Under the pieces are notes generated by a model. That model searched no databases. It saw only the letters and a program-made list of their open reading frames with translations, and had not been told where the DNA came from. DNA of 20,966 bases from contig CALIFM010000045.1 in NCBI GenBank assembly GCA_938021685.1, positions 1 through 20,966 of the forward strand. The letters run 5' to 3'. This document shows, in pieces, positions 7,292-14,429 of the stretch. Numbering within the stretch: the first letter of the stretch is position 1; the number at the start of each line of letters is the position of its first letter. A program made the translations under genes and the position numbers. The stretch is from an uncultured Gammaproteobacteria bacterium (lineage in GTDB: Bacteria; Pseudomonadota; Gammaproteobacteria; Arenicellales; Poriferihabitantaceae).

Positions 7292-9874
7292 ATGCAAATG
7301 GACAAACTCACCACCAAATTTCAATCTGCACTGGGCGAGGCACAAAGCCTAGCACTGGGGCGTAATCATCAATTTATCGAGCCGGCTCACTTGTTGTTGT
7401 CCATGCTAGATCAGCAAGGTGGCACAGTTCGCCCATTGCTTAATAAGCTAGGCGCGGCTCCTGCCACTTTACGTACTGAACTAGATAAATTACTCGATGG
7501 CCTCAACGAAGTGGAAGGCACTGGCGGTGAAGTACATGTATCAAATGACTTAAACAAACTGCTGAATTTATGTGATAAATATGCGCAAAAAAAAGGTGAT
7601 AATTACATCGCTTCAGAGCTGTTTTTGCTCGCTTGTTTAGAAGACAAACGCCAATTAGGCGAAGTGCTAAAAAACCTAGGTTTAAATCGTGATGACATCA
7701 GTCAAGCCATTGATGAAATGCGCGGCGGCCAAGCAGTAACCGACCCCAATGCCGAACAGCAACGCGATGCGCTGGACAAATATACTATCGACCTAACCGA
7801 AAAAGCTGAAAAAGGCAAAATTGATCCCATCATTGGCCGTGACGATGAAATTCGCCGGGCTATTCAGATTTTGCAACGCCGCACCAAAAACAATCCTATT
7901 TTTATCGGCGAGCCTGGGGTAGGCAAAACAGCGATCGCTGAGGGCATGGCACAGCGTATCGTCAACAACGAAGTACCCGAAGGCATGCGTAACAAGCGCT
8001 TGCTATCGCTTGATCTAGCTGCGCTGATTGCCGGCGCAAAATACCGAGGTGAATTTGAAGAGCGCCTAAAAGCTGTATTGAAAGACATCGCCAAGGCCGA
8101 CGGCTCGGTCATCTTATTCATTGACGAAATTCACACCGTGGTCGGTGCAGGCAAGGCCGACGGTGCAATGGATGCCGGTAACATGCTTAAGCCGGCCCTA
8201 GCGCGCGGTGAACTGCACTGTATTGGCGCCACCACTTTGGATGAGCACCGTGAATACATCGAAAAGGATGCCGCACTGGAGCGACGATTCCAAAAGGTGT
8301 TGATCGAAGAACCTAGCGTGGAAGACACCGTAGCTATTTTACGTGGCCTGCAAGAACGCTACGAAGTGCACCACGGTGTTGAGATCACTGATGCTGCCAT
8401 CATCAGTGCTGCCACCTTATCGCAACGCTACATTGCCGATCGTCAATTGCCTGATAAAGCCATTGATCTAATCGATGAAGCTGCCTCTTTGATCCGCATG
8501 GAAATCGACTCATCTCCCGAGGAGATGGACAAACTAGAGCGGCGCATTATAAAGCGCAAAATGGAGCGCGAATCTCTGAAAAAAGAAACGGACGAAGACT
8601 CTTTAGAGCGCCGTAAAGAACTGAATGCACGCATCGAGGAAATGGAAAAAGAATACAGCGAGCTAGACGAAACACTAAAGGCCGAAAAGGCCATGGTGCA
8701 AGGTTCAACGCATATAAAAGAAGCGCTTGAAAAAGCACGCCATGAGCTTGAAGCCGCGCAGCGCGCGGGCGACTTAGCCACCATGTCCGAAATTCAGTAC
8801 GGCCGCATACCGGAGCTGGAAAAGCAGCTTGAAAGCGCCACTGATGAGGACGAGGCGCAATTCACTTTGTTGCGTACTAAAGTTACAGAAGAAGAGATTG
8901 CTGACGTAGTCTCACGCTGGACAGGCATTCCAGTATCAAAAATGCTCGAAGGCGAGCGCGACAAGTTGCTTAAAATGGAAAGCCTATTGGCCAAGCGCGT
9001 CATTGGTCAAAGTCAAGCCATAGAGGCGGTATCACACGCTATTCGCCGCACACGGGCGGGCTTGTCCGACCCAAACAAACCCAATGGTTCGTTTTTATTT
9101 CTAGGGCCAACCGGTGTAGGCAAAACCGAATTAAGCAAAGCACTCGCGCATTTTTTATTTGATACCGACGAAGCCATCGTACGAGTGGATATGTCTGAGT
9201 TTATGGAAAAGCATTCAGTCGCCCGACTCATTGGCGCCCCACCGGGTTACGTGGGCTATGACCAAGGCAGCTATTTAACCGAAGCAGTGCGCCGTAAACC
9301 GTATTGCGTCATTTTGCTAGACGAAGTAGAAAAAGCGCATAACGACGTATTCAACGTGCTGCTGCAAGTACTAGACGACGGTCGCCTCACCGATGGCCAA
9401 GGCCGCACTGTGGACTTCCGCCACACTGTCATTATCATGACGTCCAATTTGGGTTCGGATTTAATTCAAGACTTATCCACCGAGGCCAAATACGAAGAAA
9501 TGAAAGCGGCGGTCATGGAGCGCGTCGGCGATTATTTTCGCCCTGAATTCATCAACCGCCTAGACGAATCAGTGGTGTTTCACCCTCTGGATCGTGAAGA
9601 GATCAGGCAAATTGCACAAATCCAAATTAATATTCTACGCAAACGCCTGGCCATGCAAGATTACGAATTTGAAATTGATAAAGCAGCACTAGATTTCATT
9701 GGCGATGAAGGCTTCAACCCCACCTACGGTGCCCGCCCCCTAAAGCGTGCAATCCAAACTTGGCTGGAAAACCCGCTTTCCGAAGAAATTCTTGGCGGCA
9801 AATACAAATCAGGTGACACCATCAAGGCAGTCTTAGGTAAGGGCAAAAATAAAGGCAAGATCACTTTTTCGTAA
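7292..9874 (+). CDS. clpB: ClpB disaggregase (Hsp100 AAA+ chaperone)
   Basis: ClpB solubilises aggregated proteins in the cytoplasm together with DnaK. The 860-residue length is standard. In order: an N-terminal Clp-N domain (about 1-145); a first AAA+ module with Walker A GEPGVGKT (206-213, Lys212) and Walker B VILFIDEIH; the long charged coiled-coil middle domain (about 410-525), diagnostic of ClpB versus ClpA; and a second AAA+ module with Walker A GPTGVGKT (605-612, Lys611) and Walker B VILLDEVEKAH. Numbering matches E. coli ClpB. Val149, the GTG internal start of the short E. coli form, is coded by GTA here, so a short form would need another codon such as Met143. The start MQMDKLTTKFQSAL is the normal N-terminus; no Shine-Dalgarno sequence is evident. 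The gene appears to stand alone, with a heat-shock-like promoter upstream. Confidence 0.98.
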   Translation: MQMDKLTTKFQSALGEAQSLALGRNHQFIEPAHLLLSMLDQQGGTVRPLLNKLGAAPATLRTELDKLLDGLNEVEGTGGEVHVSNDLNKLLNLCDKYAQKKGDNYIASELFLLACLEDKRQLGEVLKNLGLNRDDISQAIDEMRGGQAVTDPNAEQQRDALDKYTIDLTEKAEKGKIDPIIGRDDEIRRAIQILQRRTKNNPIFIGEPGVGKTAIAEGMAQRIVNNEVPEGMRNKRLLSLDLAALIAGAKYRGEFEERLKAVLKDIAKADGSVILFIDEIHTVVGAGKADGAMDAGNMLKPALARGELHCIGATTLDEHREYIEKDAALERRFQKVLIEEPSVEDTVAILRGLQERYEVHHGVEITDAAIISAATLSQRYIADRQLPDKAIDLIDEAASLIRMEIDSSPEEMDKLERRIIKRKMERESLKKETDEDSLERRKELNARIEEMEKEYSELDETLKAEKAMVQGSTHIKEALEKARHELEAAQRAGDLATMSEIQYGRIPELEKQLESATDEDEAQFTLLRTKVTEEEIADVVSRWTGIPVSKMLEGERDKLLKMESLLAKRVIGQSQAIEAVSHAIRRTRAGLSDPNKPNGSFLFLGPTGVGKTELSKALAHFLFDTDEAIVRVDMSEFMEKHSVARLIGAPPGYVGYDQGSYLTEAVRRKPYCVILLDEVEKAHNDVFNVLLQVLDDGRLTDGQGRTVDFRHTVIIMTSNLGSDLIQDLSTEAKYEEMKAAVMERVGDYFRPEFINRLDESVVFHPLDREEIRQIAQIQINILRKRLAMQDYEFEIDKAALDFIGDEGFNPTYGARPLKRAIQTWLENPLSEEILGGKYKSGDTIKAVLGKGKNKGKITFS

Positions 9875-9902
9875 ACAGCCTTATTGACTATTAGGCTAAG
9901 AC

Positions 9903-9931
9903 TTGAAACCATTTTGTATCATTAATAAAAA
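9903..9931 (+). promoter_or_regulatory. Weak candidate promoter for the ABC exporter gene
   Basis: TTGAAA (9903-9908), a 17-base spacer and TAAAAA (9926-9931) lie directly before the start codon at 9935. If used, the transcript would begin at or within a few bases of the ATG, making it nearly leaderless. This would fit the absence of a Shine-Dalgarno sequence. The -10 match is only four of six. Confidence 0.25.
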
Positions 9932-9934
9932 TTA

Positions 9935-11725
9935 ATGCGCAGCACCTACAGCAACCCCGACACCGAATTCAAACCCAAGTGGGGTGCTGCGCGTGCGCTG
10001 TGGCCTTATCTGTGGCGCTACCGTATTCGGGTGTTAATCGGCTTAGTGTTTTTAGTGGCCGCCAAACTGGCCAATATCGCAGTGCCTTTATTGCTCAAAC
10101 AGGTGATCGACCAGCTCGAGCAAAACCAAAATTTAAGCTTGGTCATCGTGCCACTCGGCCTAATCATCGCCTACGGGCTCTTACGCCTGGCCAGCATTGT
10201 ATTCAACGAACTGCGCAACGTCGTCTTCGCCAAAGCTTCGATCAGCTCCATTCATACCATTTCGCTTGAGTTGTTCAAGCAGCTACACCGCTTGTCATTA
10301 CGCTTTCATCTCGATCGCAAAACAGGCGCCCTATCACGTGACATTGAACGCGGCACCCGCTCGATCATGCACTTTATGCGTTTGGTGGTGTTCAGCATTA
10401 TCCCCACTTTCTTTGAAATCATTGTCGTCATCGGCATCTTATTTGCCCAATTTGATGGCCGCTTCGCCTTGGTCACCACTGTAACCATCGTGCTATACGG
10501 CTTGTTTACATTTTTCATCACCCAGTGGCGCACCCGCTTTCGGGTAGAAATGAATCAAGCAGAATCCAATTCCAACACCAATGTGCTTGACTCATTGCTG
10601 AACTACGAAACCGTTAAAGTGTTCGGCAACGAACAGATGGAAACCCAACGCTTAGACCACATCATGTCCAAGTGGAATAAAGCCTCCATGCAAAGCACGA
10701 TGTCACTGAGCTTCTTAAACGTAGGCCAAGCCTTCATTATTGCAACGGGTCTCACAATTTTGCTGCTGATGGCGGCGCAAGGCGTGGCCGATGGTAGCTT
10801 AAGCTTGGGCGACTTTGTGATGATCAACGCCTTTTTGATTCAACTTTATATCCCGCTTAATTTCTTAGGCTCTATTTACCGCGACATTACGCATTCACTC
10901 ATCGACATGCAGCGCTTGTTTGACTTGCTAGACGAAGAACAGGAAGTGGTAGAAAGCCCTGATGCCAAACCACTAAGCCTTACCACTGGCAGCATCGAGT
11001 TTAAAAACGTCAGCTTTCGTTACCAAGACGACCTTCCTTTATTAGATACACTCAGCTTCACCATTCCCAGCGGCACCACTACCGCCATTGTGGGGCCATC
11101 AGGCTCGGGCAAATCAACCTTATCGCGCTTGTTATTTCGCTTTTACGACCCACAAGCAGGTCAGATACTGATCGACGGCCAAAACATCAAGGACTGCACG
11201 CTGGATAGCTTGCGTGCCGTAATGGGCTTTGTACCGCAAGAATCGGTGCTGTTTAATGAATCCATCGGTTACAACATTAAATACGGTGCGTCCGATGCCA
11301 CTGATGAGCAAATGCACTTGGCCGCCAAGCGAGCACAAATTGATGGCTTAATCGAAAGCCATCCAGAAGGTTACAACATTTTAGTGGGCGAACGCGGCCT
11401 TAAGCTTTCAGGCGGTGAAAAACAACGTGTTGCCATCGCTCGCATGGTGATGAAGCAAGCCGCCATCTTAGTGTTTGACGAGGCTACCTCATCCTTAGAC
11501 AGCCGCTCCGAAAAAGCCATACAAGCTGCCATTCGAGACGTTTCCAAAGGCAACACTTCCATCATCATTGCCCATCGTTTATCGACTGTTGTAGACGCAC
11601 AACAAATCTTGGTACTGGACAAAGGCCAAATAAAAGAATCAGGCACCCACCAAACTCTATTAGATCAAAATGGGCTATACGCGCAAATGTGGCAAATGCA
11701 ACAAGCAGACACCCTATCTGCTTAA
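9935..11725 (+). CDS. ABC exporter with fused membrane and ATPase domains (Atm1/HMT1 type)
   Basis: This is a 596-residue half-transporter that should work as a homodimer in the inner membrane. A six-helix transmembrane domain spans roughly residues 20-310, beginning ALWPYLWRYRIRVLIGLVFL. The ATPase domain has Walker A GPSGSGKST (387-395), a Q-loop VPQESVLFNESI, signature LSGGE (491-495), Walker B ILVFDE (511-516) and the switch histidine in IIAHRLST. The arrangement and C-terminal pattern resemble the Atm1/ABCB7/HMT1 branch, whose studied members export glutathione-linked or sulfur-containing compounds. An MsbA-like lipid flippase is less likely but cannot be excluded. The gene is flanked by clpB (60 bases upstream) and pdxJ (90 bases downstream, with three stem-loops between), so it may be transcribed alone. 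No Shine-Dalgarno sequence is visible. Confidence 0.9.
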   Translation: MRSTYSNPDTEFKPKWGAARALWPYLWRYRIRVLIGLVFLVAAKLANIAVPLLLKQVIDQLEQNQNLSLVIVPLGLIIAYGLLRLASIVFNELRNVVFAKASISSIHTISLELFKQLHRLSLRFHLDRKTGALSRDIERGTRSIMHFMRLVVFSIIPTFFEIIVVIGILFAQFDGRFALVTTVTIVLYGLFTFFITQWRTRFRVEMNQAESNSNTNVLDSLLNYETVKVFGNEQMETQRLDHIMSKWNKASMQSTMSLSFLNVGQAFIIATGLTILLLMAAQGVADGSLSLGDFVMINAFLIQLYIPLNFLGSIYRDITHSLIDMQRLFDLLDEEQEVVESPDAKPLSLTTGSIEFKNVSFRYQDDLPLLDTLSFTIPSGTTTAIVGPSGSGKSTLSRLLFRFYDPQAGQILIDGQNIKDCTLDSLRAVMGFVPQESVLFNESIGYNIKYGASDATDEQMHLAAKRAQIDGLIESHPEGYNILVGERGLKLSGGEKQRVAIARMVMKQAAILVFDEATSSLDSRSEKAIQAAIRDVSKGNTSIIIAHRLSTVVDAQQILVLDKGQIKESGTHQTLLDQNGLYAQMWQMQQADTLSA

Positions 11726-11727
11726 AT

Positions 11728-11744
11728 ATTTGCTGCCAGCAAAT
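11728..11744 (+). other. Stem-loop 1 between the ABC exporter gene and pdxJ
   Basis: ATTTGCT (11728-11734) and AGCAAAT (11738-11744) form a 7-bp perfect stem with loop GCC. It starts two bases after the exporter stop codon. There is no T run, so it is not a standard intrinsic terminator; it may protect the 3' end of the mRNA. Confidence 0.5.
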
Positions 11745-11752
11745 TTAGGCTA

Positions 11753-11768
11753 GCTGCCAACTGGCAGC
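11753..11768 (+). other. Stem-loop 2 between the ABC exporter gene and pdxJ
   Basis: GCTGCC (11753-11758) and GGCAGC (11763-11768) form a GC-rich 6-bp stem with loop AACT. There is no T run downstream. Function unknown. Confidence 0.5.
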
Positions 11769-11774
11769 CTGTGA

Positions 11775-11796
11775 TAACGTCACCCCTAAGACGTTA
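11775..11796 (+). other. Stem-loop 3 in front of pdxJ
   Basis: TAACGTC (11775-11781) and GACGTTA (11790-11796) form a 7-bp perfect inverted repeat with an 8-base loop, ending 19 bases before the pdxJ start codon. It could be an mRNA structure or a protein-binding palindrome; it is close enough to affect translation. Confidence 0.45.
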
Positions 11797-11815
11797 ACCC
11801 AATTCAGAATCATCA

Positions 11816-12547
11816 ATGCCGAAACAAACCATATTAGGGGTCAACATCGACCACGTTGCCACTATCCGTCAAGCACGCGGCACAGTGTATCCAAGCTTGC
11901 TCGAAGCAGTGGATGCCGTTGAAAAGACTGCCGCGCAGGCTATCACCATCCACCTGCGCGAAGATCGCCGTCATATACAAGATAAAGACGTGCCAGAGGT
12001 GATTGCCCGCACTAACAAACGGGTCAACCTAGAGCTAGCAGCCACCGATGAAATGGTGCAACTCACCTGCAACAACAAGCCTCATGATTGCTGCATCGTA
12101 CCTGAAAAACGCGAAGAGCTGACCACCGAAGGCGGCTTAGACGTTATAGGCCAATACGATCGCATCGCAAAAGCAACTGACACCCTAAGCGCCGCAAACA
12201 TTCGGGTATCCTTATTTATTGAACCCGACCTTGAGCACATTCTAAAAGCATACGACATGGGCGCACCCGTGATCGAGCTACATACAGGTGCCTACGCCCA
12301 CCATCCTGATGACAGTGAAGCAGCCAATCAAGAATTTGAAAAGCTTGAACTCGCCACTGAATTTGCTAACTCATTAGGCTTACAAGTCAACGCAGGCCAC
12401 GGACTGCACTACACTAACACCCAACGCGTAGCGCAGATTGACGATATCGTAGAACTGAATATCGGTCATGCAATTGTGGCACGGGCTTTATTTGTGGGCT
12501 TGGAACAAGCCGTGAATGAAATGCTCACCATCATTGGTAACAGCTAA
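11816..12547 (+). CDS. pdxJ: Pyridoxine 5'-phosphate synthase
   Basis: PdxJ condenses 1-deoxyxylulose 5-phosphate with aminoacetone phosphate to make pyridoxine 5'-phosphate, the last ring-forming step of the DXP-dependent vitamin B6 pathway. The 243-residue length is normal. Family motifs are present: LGVNIDH (7-13), HLREDRRHI (46-54, with active-site residues), NLELAAT (71-77), VNAGHGLHY and LNIGHAIVARALF. The segment EKTAAQAIT before HLRED differs from the more usual Gly-Ala-Asp-Gly form. In gammaproteobacteria pdxJ usually follows recO and precedes acpS. Here it is on the opposite strand from recO, about 4 kb away, and is followed by a RidA-family gene only 13 bases later. The ATG at 11816 fits the conserved N-terminus; the Shine-Dalgarno sequence is weak or absent. 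Confidence 0.96.
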   Translation: MPKQTILGVNIDHVATIRQARGTVYPSLLEAVDAVEKTAAQAITIHLREDRRHIQDKDVPEVIARTNKRVNLELAATDEMVQLTCNNKPHDCCIVPEKREELTTEGGLDVIGQYDRIAKATDTLSAANIRVSLFIEPDLEHILKAYDMGAPVIELHTGAYAHHPDDSEAANQEFEKLELATEFANSLGLQVNAGHGLHYTNTQRVAQIDDIVELNIGHAIVARALFVGLEQAVNEMLTIIGNS

Positions 12548-12560
12548 ACTTATACAAGTA

Positions 12561-12935
12561 ATGGCACAACATTTATCTAACGCCCAATATGACGACTGGC
12601 ATTACTCCAATGCAGTAGTAAGCAACGGCTTTGTATTTATATCTGGCTGCACAGGCGTGGATAAAGATGGCCGCTGCGCCGCAGATCCATCTAACCAAAT
12701 CAAACAGGCCTTTGATAATGTAAGCGCGGCATTAGCACTGGCTGGCTTAGATTTTTCAGACGTAGTCGACTTGACTACTTACCATGTTGAACTACAGCAA
12801 CAAATAGCGATATTTAGGCAAATCAAAGATCAATATATCCATGCACCATACCCTGCTTGGACAGCAATTGGCATTACCGAACTTGCAGCCGAGCACGCAA
12901 TTGTTGAAATCAAAGCCATCGCCCGACAGCGTTGA
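12561..12935 (+). CDS. RidA/YjgF-YER057c/UK114 family protein lacking the usual active-site arginine
   Basis: The 124-residue protein has the small trimeric RidA fold pattern: NGFVFISGCTGVDKDG, QIKQAFDNVSAALALAG, DVVDLTTYHVEL and C-terminal VEIKAIA. Canonical RidA deaminates reactive enamine/imine intermediates made by PLP enzymes, using an arginine (Arg105 in Salmonella RidA) after the Pro-Ala of the penultimate strand. Here that place reads PYPAWTAIGITEL, with Trp100 where the arginine is expected. It therefore belongs to a divergent Rid subfamily whose activity may differ or be lost. The preferred start is ATG 12561, 13 bases after pdxJ; an in-frame ATG at 12516 would overlap pdxJ and add 15 unrelated residues. 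Linkage to pdxJ (PLP supply) is suggestive but does not prove function. Confidence 0.88.
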   Translation: MAQHLSNAQYDDWHYSNAVVSNGFVFISGCTGVDKDGRCAADPSNQIKQAFDNVSAALALAGLDFSDVVDLTTYHVELQQQIAIFRQIKDQYIHAPYPAWTAIGITELAAEHAIVEIKAIARQR

Positions 12936-12975
12936 AGAACACTTACTTCGAATTAGCTAAATTTTAAAAATCAAT

Positions 12976-13797
12976 ATGACGGGTAACACAAAACAAATCG
13001 GTGAAGTATTCCGGCTTTTGCATAGTCAAAAAAGCGCTTTGATACTGCCCAATCCATGGGATGTTGGGACGGCTAGAATCTTAGCCAAGATGGGCTTCAA
13101 AGCGCTTGCAACAACCAGCGCTGGCATGGCTTTTTCAATGGGCATTACTGAAGGTAGTGCATCTAAGCAGCAGGTTCTTGACCATTGCCAATCCATCGTA
13201 AATGCAACACCATTACCCGTGTCCGCCGATTTAGAAAAAGGGTTTGGTGATTTACCTGAGAGTGTGGCGCAATGCGTGCAAGAAGCAGCCAGCACCGGTT
13301 TAGCTGGTTGCTCCATCGAAGATCATACTAATCGCCGTAACGACCCTATATTTGATTTCTCTCTTGCCGTAGAACGCATTCAAGCCGCTGCTGAGGCCTG
13401 CCAAAAATTAGATAATGATTTCGTATTAACCGCACGCTGCGAAAACTTTCTCTGGGGTAAACCTGATCTAGATGACACCATCAAACGGCTGCAGGCATTT
13501 GAGCAAGCGGGTGCTGATGTCTTATATGCCCCAGGGCTGCACGACTTAGCTACAATTAAAGCCGTCTGCTCGTCTGTGAATAAGCCTGTGAATGTTGTGA
13601 TGGGCATGCCGGGCAACACGTTTACTGTGGAGCAACTAGAACAAGCTGGCGTCAAACGTATTAGCGTTGGCTCGGCTTTTGCTAGAACGGCCTTCACTGC
13701 ATTTATCAGTGCTGCAAACGAAGCAAATAACAGTGGCACATTTTCATTTGCCGACAACGCCATCGGCTTTAGTGAGTTAGAAGCTTATTTCAAATAG
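12976..13797 (+). CDS. PEP mutase/isocitrate lyase superfamily enzyme
   Basis: The 273-residue TIM-barrel protein fits the phosphoenolpyruvate mutase-like branch of the isocitrate lyase superfamily. It has LILPNPWDVGTARILAKMGF near the N-terminus and ATTSAGMAFSMG. The metal-binding region is ADLEKGFGD (84-92) and IEDHT (114-118, with Glu115 and Asp116), followed by LTARCENFL. The KKCGH/KRCGH loop with the catalytic cysteine of true isocitrate and 2-methylisocitrate lyases is not seen, so those activities are unlikely. Members of this branch include C-C or P-C bond-cleaving enzymes acting on small oxo-acids. The substrate here is unknown, and no phosphonate genes are adjacent. It is the last gene of the pdxJ cluster (40 bases after the RidA-family gene) and converges on xpt. 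No Shine-Dalgarno sequence is visible before the ATG. Confidence 0.88.
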   Translation: MTGNTKQIGEVFRLLHSQKSALILPNPWDVGTARILAKMGFKALATTSAGMAFSMGITEGSASKQQVLDHCQSIVNATPLPVSADLEKGFGDLPESVAQCVQEAASTGLAGCSIEDHTNRRNDPIFDFSLAVERIQAAAEACQKLDNDFVLTARCENFLWGKPDLDDTIKRLQAFEQAGADVLYAPGLHDLATIKAVCSSVNKPVNVVMGMPGNTFTVEQLEQAGVKRISVGSAFARTAFTAFISAANEANNSGTFSFADNAIGFSELEAYFK

Positions 13798-13820
13798 ACT
13801 TTGGATACAGAGAATCAAAT

Positions 13821-14399
13821 CTAACTAACGCTCATCACATCACCTTCCCAAGTAACTTTTGCCAAAGACACAATCGGCACATCCTGATTTTTCGACACTG
13901 CCTCGCGCCCTCCCTCTTGCGGCTTCTCCACGATGCAACCAATGCCCACCAAATGTGCACCGCTTTCAGCGATGATATTACCTAATGCATTTAAAGTGTG
14001 ACCCGTAGCCAGAAAATCATCCACCACGAGCACGGTGTCATCGGCTGTCAGCAAGCGCTTAGAAATAAATAGATTAGTCTCGTTGCCTTTGGTACGGCTA
14101 ATAGTTTTAGCAAAGTAATACACTTCATTCATCACCGCCGAGACCTGCTTGCGCGCGAATAACACAGGCACATTATATTGCTGCGCAGTAAACAGCGCCG
14201 CGGGGATGCCACTGGTTTCAGCTGTAATAACTTTAGTAATCGGCCCTACCCCCGCATCATCAAAAGCTTGTTTGAAATGCTCCCCCATCTGCTGACATAG
14301 CTCCACATCTATCTGGTGGTTAATGAAGCTGTCCATTTTTACAATGCCATCACCTAAATAGGCAGCATCACGATTTATACGCTTAATCAGGGCCTGCAT
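13821..14399 (-). CDS. xpt: Xanthine phosphoribosyltransferase
   Basis: Xpt converts xanthine and PRPP to XMP in purine salvage. The 192-residue length and sequence resemble the Bacillus-type Xpt family rather than the shorter enterobacterial Gpt. The protein begins MQALIKRINRDAAYLGDGIVK. It contains ITAETSGIPAALFTA, and the PRPP-binding motif VLVVDDFLATGHTL lies at 123-136 with the paired aspartates. The C-terminal part includes GIGCIVEKPQEGGRE. The start codon is 30 bases after the stop of the DUF2130 gene, so it is probably the last gene of the lepA-recO transcription unit. It ends 23 bases from the convergent PEP mutase-like gene; no clear terminator is visible in that gap. An adenine phosphoribosyltransferase is less likely given length and motifs. 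Confidence 0.92.
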   Translation of the reverse strand: MQALIKRINRDAAYLGDGIVKMDSFINHQIDVELCQQMGEHFKQAFDDAGVGPITKVITAETSGIPAALFTAQQYNVPVLFARKQVSAVMNEVYYFAKTISRTKGNETNLFISKRLLTADDTVLVVDDFLATGHTLNALGNIIAESGAHLVGIGCIVEKPQEGGREAVSKNQDVPIVSLAKVTWEGDVMSVS

Positions 14400-14429
14400 G
14401 TTTAGTGGCGCTTGAGAATTGACAATAGG

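Noticed and set aside
8443..8784. Minus-strand frame opposite the ClpB middle domain
   Set aside because: Ser/Arg/Phe-rich composition comes from reading the coiled-coil codons backwards; a shadow.
9877..9897. AGCCT...AGGCT inverted repeat after clpB as a terminator
   Set aside because: Only 5 bp with an 11-base loop and no T run; too weak to call.
13798..13820. Bidirectional terminator between the convergent PEP mutase-like gene and xpt
   Set aside because: The 23-base gap shows no inverted repeat or T run; termination may occur inside the opposing genes.
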